Source: Terebella lapidaria
Lineage: Eukaryota; Annelida; Polychaeta; Terebellida; Terebellidae
Direction: 5' to 3'
Length of the DNA stretch: 64,000 bases
Assembly: GCA_949152475.1 (NCBI GenBank)
Contig: OX424570.1
Location: 20,828,694-20,892,693 of the forward strand
Part shown: in pieces, positions 39,016 to 50,539 of the stretch
Position numbering within the stretch: position 1 is the stretch's first letter
How the letters are laid out: every line of letters begins with the position of its first letter
The notes under the pieces: model-generated
What the model was told of the DNA's origin: nothing
Database searches by the model: none
The model's input: the letters and a program-made list of their open reading frames with translations, nothing else
Made by a program: the position numbers and the translations under genes

Positions 39016-39777
39016 TTATGAGTCTTTCTGCTCACAAGAACGACTACAATACTTCTGTCCATCTGAATAGAAAATAACGTTCCCCAAAGACCCACGCTGG
39101 AAGCCGACATGACTTGTGAAGATGCGCTGACACACCAGACAGGTCCTTGAGGAATAACCCCGCTGATATTCAAGCTGGAAGTCTTTCGGAAACCTTGTCC
39201 AATCAATGGTTTCTGAAAGTAAGTAAATTAAAATTCATTATACGGCACAGGAACAACTCCATTGAAAGATGGACATGTCAAGAATTTTGAGCGGAGTTCC
39301 ACATCAGTGAAAATGAAGTTTACATCAGTGAAAATGAATTTTTACAGTGATAGAGCCTATAAACTTTGAAGCACCAGTAATATTCTCACGTTTGAGCCAG
39401 TATGTGAACCTTGTCTTTCGAAAGTGGTCATCATCCACGATGTCTCGCCAACGTTGGCACACAAGGCGACAAGCCTGACTCACGGAGTCATCATAGGCCG
39501 AGGCCACGACCAGTATCTTCTCCAGGATTTCATTTGGTAGATCATCAATCATCTGCAAGACATGCCTAATGTCATTATGTAGAACCAGTTCCATTACATT
39601 CTACATGCACAAAATACACACACGAATGCATCTCTGTTATGTAACTAGTTGGTTGCTCACTTTGTGTGTGGGCTGCTCATAAGGCAAAGTGTCGTCTTCT
39701 GACCCAGCGCGTTCCTCATCAGAAGACAATGTCAAATTCATCCGCTGTGATCGTGAAAGCAAATCGTATTCATACAT
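39016..39777 (-). CDS. F-box protein with C-terminal Cys motif, 3 exons
   Basis: Exons 39777-39661, 39600-39375 and 39212-39016 give 179 residues with matching phases (0, then 1). The acidic N-terminus (SSDEERAGSEDD) is followed by an F-box at about residues 57-95 (IDDLPNEILEKIL, then RLVCQRWRDIV). The F-box is the Skp1-binding module that lets a protein act as substrate adaptor of an SCF ubiquitin ligase. The tail has WTRFPKDF and then C139-x2-C142 and C170-x3-C174, a possible zinc knuckle. The second donor (ACTG|GTGCTT) is weak but is the join that keeps the Cys motif in frame. Exon 1 donor GTGAGC and acceptor TGTAG are ordinary. The start codon is about 200 bp past the stop of the integrase-USP gene on the same strand, so shared transcription or one mobile unit is possible. 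A 90-bp inverted copy lies at 38110-38205. Substrate unknown. Confidence 0.72.
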
Positions 39778-39979
39778 TGTATCACCTCGATATGTTTGCT
39801 GATTTGTTTTAAACTTTTATTTGCTGCATATGCTTGCTATTTATTGAATGTAATAATTGACATTACATAAAAAAAAATTATTGGTCTTCATAGATATCAT
39901 TTTTTGTTTGGTGGTTTGGCTACCTTCACACCCGTGCTATTTCGCTTTTTGGTACCAGGCAGGTTGAGGGTTGGAGTTT

Positions 39980-42900
39980 TTAGTTCACCTCTGACCCAGA
40001 ATAGTCCATCTTGTGAGCAGTTAAGTATTGTTCAATTGTGAGCAAGTATTTCTGAGGGGCAAGATTTTCTGAGGAACAATTTCTTTGAACAACAACAGTT
40101 TTGATGTAAAGGATACAAGCTGAGGAATTGATGAAGCCCATAGCTCTGCTGTGTGAGATGCCTGTTGTTATACGATCTCCATTGTGGCGAATCCTGCAAG
40201 ACAGAACTCATTGAACTGAGAATCATTTTAGGTCCCTGACAGTAAGGGAAAGAGTTTTTGAAATCAAGACAATGTGTTCATGAATATGTATAGGTTAAAG
40301 TAAATTATATTTTTTTAAAGATATCAAGGTAATTTCTTGCATGATACCATGATTGTCCATCCTGGTCTCTGACGAGAGAAACGTAATGGGCTGAACCATG
40401 CAAGATGGCAGCAAAGATCATGTACTGGCCCTGATCCACCACAGGGTTTCCATTGTCACCGGTCAACAGGTCAAAATTGATGGTATCTGGGACATCCACA
40501 GGTGTCTGGAAGGACAGCATTCACATTAAAGCAAAACAGATCACTAATGATCATTACCGGTATGAATGAATAACTTACATGATTGACATGAAACATTTAA
40601 CATGATTCATAAGGAAAAGATGAAATTGTCAGTAATTCACTTGCAATTTTTTAATTAAAACCTCGTGATACATTATGTTTTTAATATCCAGTGCTATATT
40701 TGCTTACTGTGAAGTGAACTCTGTTGCTGACTTCGATGACAAGTATGTCTGGAAAGCTTTCCACAACGTAGTGCCAGCCCTGAATGATAAGAAAAAAAAA
40801 AAATAGTTTAACTGGTACCGCTACAGTCTTTTCTTAAATATATTCACAGCAGAGCACCCACTCTTAGCATCACTCACTTGTCTTTCTTCACAATCCATCT
40901 TCAGAGCATCCCGGATCATTAGCTCCAGGCGACCGCCATCAGGGTGTTGCAGAACACGTAGTATGTTCTCATCTGCAATAGTGAATGTTATGTTTAATGG
41001 CAATGGAAAAATGGATATTATGATTCGATATAAATGGTAGGTATGTGCCGAAATAAAGTTAATAGTTGAAATTGTGTGCAACAAACATTTTAACTGGTAT
41101 CACATCTATCACATCACAGTCAAATATGTAATAATTAAGGATTTTGCTACACATCATTGATTAACATAATTGGAGACTAACTGTTATACAAATTCCAACA
41201 CATGTTGACACTAGTTCTACACCACAGATTAACTGTTGTACAGTGTGGAAAAGTAGAATGATCCCCTATTGTGTAATAAAACAGACAACAATACAAACTG
41301 CACAAACATGTATAGTGTTGTTCCTAGGTTGAAGCCTGGTGTCATTCACACAGCCGGTATTGTTCCCAAATGTACTCTCAAAAGTTATATGCATCATTTT
41401 AGACATGTCTACTTCAGACCAGATACATTAAAAACGCTTGTTTTTATTCCATACTGTACAGGATAATTTAACTATGTCCAGAATCAACACTATACACTTG
41501 CATGAAATGGGTTGTCAAACAGATAACGGATCTGAAATAAGCTTTGATGGTTTCCAACGTTGTAACTGAATATTCTGAAAGGTTGGTTACATGTTATGTG
41601 ATGTTGATTGCGGACATTCATTCCAGCATCATATGTTTTACTTCCAAAATAGAAAACATTCTGGAAAGCAGTTGCGAGTGTGTTGTCACATTTCTGAAAC
41701 GTTATGGCAATTACTGTGGCAGAGTTATATATGACAAAGACATGCAACATAATATTTTCTGTATTGTAATGTTAAAACTATCTGAGGTGATGATGTACAG
41801 GCAAATAATTTCCACTGTTACAAAACGAATGATAAGCTGTTAGGAAGGTGAAAGATAGATCAAACAGAAGTACTTCAACAGAATTTCAAACATACATGGT
41901 TTAAACTAATCAAGAGATTTCTCTATACCTGCAAGTCATCCTGGAGTGTGTCAAGCAATGTGGCGTAGAACTCCAGAGAGTCATTCGTGATACCGATTCC
42001 ACGCCCATCTTGTGCATCCCAGTGGACAGACTCATAAACTCTGTGTAGAGCAGCCATTCTGTCCCTATCTGCAGCGTCCTGCTAAAAGATATGAACATTT
42101 ATATTTACCATTAATATATTTATCCATTCACTGCTGTTGGTACATAAATATATTAAAAATATTTCCGCATGTTGGTATGTGTAATACCAATGAGCACATT
42201 TTTGTGACAAGCCCATTTGTCCTGTATTTCACCTGCACACTGTCTGTGGAGTTCTGGTAATCAGCTGATCTTTCCATTAGCAGCTGAAGGCTCTGCAGCA
42301 ATAGCCCAAAGTTGAACTCCTTGGCAGCCTCCACCAACAGCTGAAAATCACAAATTACAGAAAAAAGCTTTACTTAATGACTCTCTTGTTGATATTCAAG
42401 AAGTTGATATTTGGACACTTCAGAAAGTTGCAGGATGGAATTTGATACATATAAGAAATCCGAAGGCTGGACAAGTTTGGTTATAAACATTGCATGTATG
42501 ATATGCCCCTGTCAAGGTCATTTGAGGTCAAATACAAGGTGTGCCATGTATGCTCACTATATAAATATAAGCTGTATCTAAAAGCATCTTGTCTGAAATA
42601 CTTCTACGTATGCAATGCCACACTAACAAGTTATTGACCTATAGGTCTGGTAAGCTAAAAAACCTGAAGTGGCTTGACGTATTGCAGAATGCTGAACGTA
42701 GCTGCAGAGTAGCAGTTGAGGCCCTTGGATGGGAAGGTGGACAGTGGTACAATTGAAGCTTCGCCATCGGATGCACACGAGCGGGTCTTGGTTTGTGTAG
42801 TCGAGGCTGGGCCATGGGTCGCACTCGGGAGGGTCTTGGCTTGTGCAGTCGAGGCTGGGCCATGGGTCGCACTCGGGAGGGTCTTGGCTTGTGCAGTCGA

Positions 42901-45900
42901 GGCTGGGCCATGGGTCGCACTCGGGAGGGTCTTGGCTTGTGCAGTCAAGGCTGGGCCATGGGTCGCACTCGGGAGGGTCTTGGCTTGTGCAGTCGAGGCT
43001 GGGCCATGGGTCGCACTCGGGAGGGTCTTGGCTTGTGCAGTCGAGGCTGGGCCATGGGTCGCACTCGGACAGAGCTTGGTTTGAACCTATTACGCAGGTA
43101 AACACATGAGCATGTGTCTGATGCTTTCACAAAAAATGACATAAATTTCAAGCTGTCAATTTATCAATATGATAACACTTATAAAGCTTTTGTCTTATCT
43201 CACCGTATGACTCTTTCCTGCAGGATTTTTACATCCCAATGCATCTCTTTGACAGAGGCATCGAGGGGAGCATTTGACATTGTTGCGAAGGCAACCACAC
43301 CTCCCCTTGGAGCAAATTCCGTGCAGTCTGCTGCGACATGTGCAACGGTTATGCTTCTGCCAGGCCTTTTTCTCCGCAGTTTGGCAAAAGGTGCGACAGT
43401 ATGTTCTCAGTGTTACCTGCTCGCACAGGAAATATAACAAACCAAAATTTAATCTGTTGACCTGAAGAGAAGTCAGTGTGATGTCATGTACATGTATTGC
43501 AATATGATTGGAATGGGTATTGGAATAAAAACTGAAAAATTGTGAGCATACTGGCTTTTGGTGTGTTGCTTGCAAGTCTGCAACTGGAACCGTGACTTCA
43601 GCATTCTGTGGGCGAACCTGCAGAGGAGATTAGATAACTCAAACTAGAATTTATTTTACTGTATAGAGAAATGTGTTGCATATTTATGACTTGAACAACG
43701 TAAAGAATGTACATTGGTACATGCATAAACAAGATTAAAACACAGAAAAAAAACATACTGGCTTTTGGTGTGTTGCTTGCAAGTCTGCACCTGGAACCGT
43801 GACTTCAGCATTCTGTGGGGTTCTGTGTGGGGAAGTGGGCGGGGTGAAGTATTCTTCTCCAGAAGAAGAGACATTATAGTTCTCTTCAACACGTGGTCCA
43901 AGATTTCTCCAGAAGGAATCTCGAACTTCTGGAACTGCACAAATATAAAACTTCGATTCCGATGTAGCTTCAATGTATCAGCAATGACACTGATCAACAC
44001 CATGAATTGAAGTAGCATGCATGGATATCTATATGCTTACCTGATATGAACTTGGCTGCATTAACAGTCCTATTCAGTGGCAACCCAGTCTTTTCGAAGT
44101 TTGGGGTAAGCAGCTCCAATTTCAGTTTCCTTCCCTCTTGTTGTGTCACGAGACAAGGGGCATTCATGACCTGTCCTTTGCTCCGGTCCGGTTGTGGAAT
44201 CCTTACAGTCCCAACACCTCCAACTCTAACACTGGCAACCTAGGATTTCAGTATGAATATAAATTGTATCAATATTAATTATATTAAATATAGATACCTT
44301 CATTTTCAATTTATGACTTCATAAAAAAAAAATGTGTACTGTACGTATGGAATTCATCAGGACATTCATCATGAAGTATTCCAACAGATGTATGACGTAT
44401 ACTCCTGCATACTGGAAAAAATCATGAAATCAATAATACCTTCGATGGTTGTTGCTTCACAATTTTTTTCTCACTCTCTTTCACATTCCCAACAGCATCA
44501 GTGAGTGTTGCTTCGGATGCTTTCTGTATGTGTTCCCAGGCATGTCTGCAAAACATTTCAATAACTACACACTCTCAAGTCGCTGATGTCAAGTTGGTGT
44601 ACATGTACATGTATCCCCCAAATACATGTATTGCCAAAATTTGATGTGAAATGGGATGCGTAGAGCATCCACAAGTCTCTCAGTACACAGCAGGGTACTG
44701 TGCTCGGAGGATACAATGAAAACATGTGTACCGATAGTATGCTTTACTCGGTCTAGTGCTTATTATCCTGTCCATTGTTGCCATTCGCAAGTGTCAGATA
44801 CACAATTATCGGCATTTTTCCAACTTTTATACAGCAACTATGCTTACTCAGAAAACTGAGGTGGGTCATCACAAGCATCTTCAATGGCTACTTCCTTGAT
44901 GTGGCCTTCCTCATCGCACAGTATGGGATGCTGTTCTCGATTCAGTCTGCCTGCCACTCCAGGGTAAAACACATCCACGGGTTTGAGGACCTTCTGCCTG
45001 AAGGTTAGGGCCGAGTGTGGAGTGTTGCTGATTGAAGATGAAACAGGATGTTACGGTCTAGCAATGGTCAGTAGGAATTGTCATTCCGAGCAACAATTTC
45101 TAGCACATGATGGAAATTACAGAAGAATAAATTAACATTGAAATATCCCTTCTCAATGATACACCGATTGCTTCAGTTTGCTCCGTTGACACTGCACAGT
45201 TTATGAAAAAAAAACCCTCAAAACACATGTGGTCCAGGACACATTCCCAAAATTAATAAGATTTTCTTCTTTAGGTTACCGGACCTTTGGTCCGATAGCC
45301 TACTGCCAGACATTGTGTCCATCGTCCATCGTCATCCGTCAATTTTTATCTTCAAAGTTTATGATCTATTCTTTCTGAAATTTTGCACAAAAAAAGGCAC
45401 AAAAAAATTTCAAGAGGGAGGTATTTTCATTTTTGATGAAATATGGACAATTTTGAACTTTGACGGTTGTTTCCTCGAAATGTGTTCAGCAACTAAATTT
45501 TTCATATTACTTATATTTCTCTGGTCACAGATACGTCCCTCTAATCAGGTAGGGTAGCATGCAGTAAAAACATAAATGTTCAGTGAGTACTACATATTTA
45601 CTTGTATATCGACAAAACTTCCTCCAGGGCATGCTCCATGCTGAGCTCCATCCCCCTCTTCTCAGCCTCTCTGAGATGCGCTTGGAGTTTCATCTGGAGG
45701 GTCCCGTTCAATCGTTCAAAACGCCCTCCGGTCTGTGGCGACCTTGGGAGTGCCCGCTTGATCTTCACCCGCAGTGCTTTCATGAGTGACCTGGAATTTA
45801 CACACACACACACACTGTGAATCACTGGATGGTATACATTAGTATTTCTTCACTAACTCTAATATACTTGATTTTGCTTCACTTTACTTGTAACTTATCA

Positions 45901-47923
45901 GTTGTTATAAATTTTGATTATATATTTTATTAAAAAATTTCATACATTCTAGCTAGTAATAGTTATGATAAATGACACGATAAATACTTCAATAAATTTC
46001 CAGTGAACTGTGATCCGTTGTCGCATTGAATTGCCATTGGCACCATCCCCAGTCGCCTGAATAAACTCAGGAACACGCTTGTCACTTCTTCGATGTGGCC
46101 GTCCCCAGTTAGCCAGAAGGCCCAGGCAAATCTGCAAATTGATGTGTGCTACATATGGTAATCGTTCATGTTAACACCCTGGGCCGTTAAATTGAAGTTT
46201 GCACAAAGTGGAGGGGGGGGGGGGAGGTCCCTACAAAGACATTGGCAGTAGCCCCAGCAATTACGGTACATTTTCATCGGTAAACATGAAACTCACCCCT
46301 ACATTGATATTTTTGCCTTTCCAACTATACAACATCACTCAATTTTATTACATTTAAGAACATTAGTATTCAGTATCCTTGTTTATTGTTATCGTTGGCG
46401 ATTATTGGCGAAACAATAAAATGAATCCAAATCATTGGAAAAACCCTCTTTCAGTTGGCGTGCATTTTACTAAACCCACAGGAAGTTGCTTATTACAAAC
46501 TCACCGAGAAAAATAATCGATGATGGTCAGTAGACAATGCACTGTGCCATCCCGTGGGTCAACAACCTTGACTAGGTCCGTACCAAGGCGTTCAAAAACT
46601 GCATATACCTTGATCGGTGTAGTGTGGGCAATTTTCTTGTTGAGCGGCTAAAATGTACGAGGAGAACACATTTCAGGACTGAAACTACAGTTTTGTATAC
46701 ACATTTATAATTGATGATCATTCAAAAAGACAATCAATCCAATATTTTACAGATATACTCCATTGGCATTGTTAGATTCAACTCTAAACTAACATGCATC
46801 CAATGCTGTAAGTCAAGCTAAACACACTGTTGATCATTTGAACACTACTTCTTTGCCACTCACATGTATTTATCATTAGACTTTCCAGATTTATTTTGTG
46901 GATTGAAGAAAACAAAATTACAATCATAACCTAAAATATTGACCTTTCAAATTTGTAATTTTTGCAATGAAGATCACCGTTGAACAAATAATATATCGGT
47001 AACCTAAGTTTGACTTGCCTTAGTTGTTCGACATGTTGCACATGTGTTGACATAGTCACGCACAGTTTGATTGTCCACCCCCATGTACATGGTTTCCAGC
47101 TGGCAATTTGATATATAACACATACATGTATTCAGACGTGGAGTGAGAGCTGAGAGCAACCACTGGATATATTCGAAAATAGTTCTAATGGTGACTTATA
47201 CTATTTTTGTTGCTCATTAGCATCGCATGTGCAAGGTACCTTTGCTGAATGCATGAAAAAGACGGCATTTTAAGTATTCTTCACCTTGGCATACAGCGCA
47301 TTTATTCCAGGATGGCCTCCCAAATCGTGGAACTGCTGTAATACTTGTGGAAGTTTTGATGTGGGCAGGACCTCTTTCATCTTTACCTCCTGCAAAACAA
47401 ATATACACGAATAAACTGATCCTACCACTTCAGAATTTCAACAAATTGCAGTAAATCAGGCAATGTCAGTAAATCAAGATGCTTGTGACAATATTTAACC
47501 ATACTACATACATTTCCTTCTTCAACCATTTTCTGCAAAACTCCATTTCTGGTGCAGAGATTATTTGTTCGAATGAAGTTCTGCAACCTATGGCGTTTGC
47601 ATCTGACGGTGTTGCAGGATTCCTGAGAAGGATATAAAATGTGATTGTTATTAGTACGGTATATCAATTTTTGATGTATAATGTAGGCCTATAATTTCAT
47701 CATTCCTTATCTTCACGTAATTAAAATGTGATGCATTCTGTGGAGACATTATCTTACATTTACATATGATGCCATATATAAATATTCCCTTGTATACATG
47801 TACCAATGAGAGCTTCTCATCATATGCCATGATCGAGGCATGTCTTCAGTCCACCTGTCCCCTTGCCTCCATACACTGTGCGATGTACAGAAGAGCAGCA
47901 TAGTGTTTGTCGGAAATTTTCAT
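39980..47923 (-). CDS. Integrase-CXC-USP fusion protein, 21 exons, 1002 residues, apparently intact
   Basis: Exons: 47923-47855, 47622-47512, 47389-47285, 47099-47019, 46647-46505, 46131-45988, 45790-45602, 44997-44848, 44545-44440, 44239-44041, 43934-43759, 43617-43552, 43416-43204, 43086-42664, 42340-42233, 42081-41929, 41531-41498, 40972-40878, 40779-40708, 40505-40348, 40193-39980. They total 3009 nt with every phase agreeing. Visible domains: HHCC zinc finger (H81, H86, C115, C118); integrase core with D146, D207 (QCDNGSQF) and E243 (RFERLNGTL), a D,D35E spacing; Cys-rich CXC-like motif, C520-C575; 16-residue repeats, about 585-690; USP domain with C709 (GLNCYSAATFSILQ), H919 (HGSAHYVSLVRDQ) and D938 (RHNGDRITTG), ending SSACILYIK. 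The integrase would join DNA ends; the USP would remove ubiquitin. No reverse transcriptase or capsid frame is nearby, and many introns are present. This fits a Ginger-type DNA transposon or a domesticated one. Least certain: the exon 13 acceptor, the exon 14 donor (GTTTTT), and the start (ATG just after a CAG that could be an acceptor). Confidence 0.85.
42470..42610 (+). repeat. Intronic fragment of the dispersed 'caaggtca' family
   Basis: In the intron between the USP Cys-box exon and the next exon. 'gtcaaggtcatttgaggtcaaatacaaggt' and 'tgctcactatataaatataagctgtat' match the middle of the 38.25-kb and 54.4-kb copies. Confidence 0.55.
42790..43080 (-). repeat. 48-bp coding minisatellite (six units) in exon 14
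   Basis: Near-perfect 48-bp units, read in the gene's frame as AQAKTLPSATHGPAST. They form a Ser/Thr/Pro/Ala-rich linker between the CXC-like motif and the USP Cys box. Because 48 is divisible by 3 and the unit has no stop in several frames, long false open frames appear on both strands here. Confidence 0.95.
43552..43934 (-). repeat. Exon duplication inside the fusion gene
   Basis: The last about 60 nt of exon 11 (43759-43934) and nearly all of exon 12 (43552-43617) encode the same PQNAEVTVPxADLQATHQKP segment. They differ at one base (Gly or Val) and both end at a CCA|GTATG donor. Both are in phase, so the segment is present twice in the protein. Confidence 0.85.
45268..45550 (+). repeat. 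Intronic copy of the dispersed 'ggttaccgg' family
   Basis: 'ggttaccggacctttggtccgatagcc' (with a hairpin), 'catcgtccatcgtcatccgtc' and 'ctgaaattttgcacaaaa' match the terminal parts of the copies at 38.25 and 60.15 kb. It lies between exons 7 and 8 of the fusion gene. Confidence 0.6.
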
Positions 47924-49906
47924 CCCTGCAAAAATGAAAGCGTATACAGTATTTTGATTCATCAGTCTCTGGTCCCATGGGGAAGCGGTCTGTAAACATA
48001 AAACATAATTTCATAGCGTTCTTTCTTTTAAATGATGACAACTCTTTCCAGTTCTGACACGTCCTTTATTACTCGTAATTCGTCGTTATAAATTAACACA
48101 ATTCAAACATGATGGTACTTGGCCGATGGACGCCAACTCTCCTTTTTTGAGAAATACAAATTTTTGACCGCCAACGCGGGCTTACATGAATATTCATTAC
48201 CTTTAATTGTTCAGGATCCAATCCTGACTCAGGAAGACATATCCCCTTTCAGATTCATGAATAAAGTTTGAATACAACCAATGATCGTCATTGCTTTGTG
48301 GGCTGATACTACATGAATTACAAAGTTTGGCGCGTCGGTCGTTTTGACACTTGACATCTCTCAGTTACATTTACTTGCAAGAATTAATCCGATGTACATG
48401 AACAACTACACAAGTTATTAAATTGTTTTTAATCTTCAAATCACTTGTATACAATAATTATAATTTTGTTTTTTGATCTATGATAATATCGGAAACTGCG
48501 ATTATCCTTTTTTGCTGATACAAATAGGAGCCTACGCAAAAAACAGTTTTAGTCTAGATCTACCCATTTCATGTTCCGAATGTCCATATTTCGAACGTGG
48601 TGGGCACTATCCCAATTTCGGAACGTGAACTAGATCTACACACTGTCAGAGACCATATAACCCGTAACAATAAATAGATCTACTTGATTTTGATTTTTCA
48701 GTTCAGCTAACACATGGGACCGCTACACCATACTACACCATACTACTACCATCTACTACTAGTATCTGTCTGTTCGCATTCAAAATTGTCTTCGATCAAG
48801 TTCTGATTTTTTATTGTTATACCGTATGATAAGTAGTTTGCACAGACAGGTGGCACGTACAGTTCCAATATCTTTTAATGCTAGATCTATAATCTGATAA
48901 TGTCTTGTGTTTACTTTGCAATTTTGGAAGCGAGTCCCACCATTGGATTTAGGGTCCATTTCAATTTTAGCACTGACGCTTGGAGGGGGGGGGGGGGGGG
49001 GCAGAGTGCATGGGGGTGACGATTAGCCTCACATTGATTAGGGATAACCGAGAGGGTCAAATCGGTCATCGGTAGGTTGTATATTCCATTGCGTTGCTTT
49101 GACAGGTGGCAGGACTAGCCCTAAATTGACACTTGACTTTTTGACCCTAAATTAGTAAATATGACAATATCTATATCGTCAAAAAAAAAAAACAGTTAAC
49201 AAGAGGTCAAAGATCATAACTAGGGCTAGGCAGGACGGGTTATATCGTGACACTAATCAGCATAGCCATGGCTGATAATCATACATAGCCATAGGTAATG
49301 AGCAGGCCTAATGCCAGCAAAAGCGACGCGGACACACGTCACTTTGGCTGACCCTACACCACTGCAGCACTGGGATAGGCCTAATGCCTGCGCCAGATGC
49401 CAGCGGCCGATCTCGCGTCGCCTGGACTGCACTGGGGTCAGTAGGGAATACGGGATCCGATAATAATCTGCTGTACCATACGTAGCCTAGATGATCTAGA
49501 AATGATCTAGTCTAGACCTGGTAAATCCATGGGTAAATCTGTAGATCACTAGAGTCACTAGTAGCCTAGTGAGTGACGTAGATCTAGATTTACTCATATT
49601 CTGTAGTCAGGTAGTGGGCCTACCGGGAACAAATCTTTACTCATTTGCTGTCAACCAAGTGAGTTTCGTTACTTTTCGTACGTTCAACCAGCGTTCAACA
49701 CGCACATGGACGTGGTTGATCTTCACTGCGGACCAACTCACGCTCAGCTGAATGGACAATGCATATAAAAAATATAGGGCTACATCTAGATCTATATTTT
49801 CCGAAATTATAATTGCAGCTAATTTATTAATTATTTATCCTTTAAAATTATTTATTTGTACTTTTGATTTCACTAAATTTTATTATTATGAACCAATCAC
49901 ATCAGC
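47924..49906. other. 5' flank of the fusion gene; no other gene
   Basis: If the CAG just before the ATG at 47923 is an acceptor, one or more untranslated exons must lie here; none could be fixed. Poly-G at 48986-49001. 49080-49760 is richer in GC-containing words (about 49320-49420) and could include a promoter, but no element is diagnostic. Confidence 0.4.
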
Positions 49907-50000
49907 CATGAAAAACGCGACATGGGCGATTTGACTGTGAGAAAACCGACATGGACGATAATCGGGGCATTCGGTTTTCTCACGTGTTGCGTTTGTCATG
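49907..50000. repeat. Foldback element at the right edge of the gene block
   Basis: GTGAGAAAACCGA (49937-49949) pairs with TCGGTTTTCTCAC (49971-49983), and the outer 'catgaaaaacgcgacatg' pairs roughly with 'cacgtgttgcgtttgtcatg'. Its reverse complement aligns with 34311-34423 over its length. Confidence 0.8.
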
Positions 50001-50271
50001 CTACACATATGAGAAGTAGGGTAGTACACTACTATGAGATTGTGAAAATGTGTCTGGTGTTACCCGACCTGGGAAAACTCTATCCCAGGTATGTTGTGTC
50101 ACGTGGTATGACATAACAAATGACGAGCTCGGTTGGTTATAACAATGGATAATCATGGATGATCAAGCACCGATTTTAGTCCACAAAAAATGACAACAAC
50201 CTGGGGAAAATGAAATGATATGTAAAACTGTCAAAAAAGTCTGGACGGGCGAGAAAAAGAATCCCATGTCA

Positions 50272-50387
50272 TTTTTGTGTGGGATAGAGATTTCCCGACT
50301 CGTCCTCAGTGCATTCCAGGCTCGTCTAAATGCTCGCCTTGGATTCGCACTGACGATTCGTCGGGAAATCTCTATCCTACACAAAAA
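50272..50387. repeat. Hairpin MITE, about 116 bp
   Basis: 'gggatagagatttcccgac' pairs with 'gtcgggaaatctctatcc', and the stem continues inward through 'tcgtc.tcagtgc.attcc' to a short loop around 'ctaaatgctcg'. Arms of about 50 bp. No coding capacity. Confidence 0.85.
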
Positions 50388-50539
50388 CGAGACGACATTC
50401 TCTTAGTGCAGCATATTTTTTGTTCAATTGTACTACAAGTATTATATGAATTATGGTCAGTTGTTAAGGATGGAACATGTTGCATTGGAATTGCGGACTT
50501 GGTTAGTATATTGCATTCAACGTTTCTATATTGAAGACC

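Noticed and set aside
38871-39206. 111-codon minus frame MIGQGFRKTSS...
   Set aside because: It overlaps the last F-box exon in another frame. The frame with the paired Cys motif and the phase-1 join is preferred.
42790-43080. CRISPR-like direct repeats
   Set aside because: Units abut with no spacers and lie in a eukaryotic coding exon; this is a minisatellite.
42623-43151. Several long open frames on both strands (up to 160 codons)
   Set aside because: All but one are by-products of the 48-bp repeat, whose period is a multiple of three. Only the frame ending in GLNCYSAATFSILQ joins its neighbours in phase.
45602-47389. Integrase as a remnant of an LTR retroelement
   Set aside because: No reverse transcriptase, RNase H, protease or capsid frame and no long terminal repeats are visible nearby. 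The gene has many introns and a USP domain, so a DNA-transposon (Ginger-type) or domesticated origin fits better.
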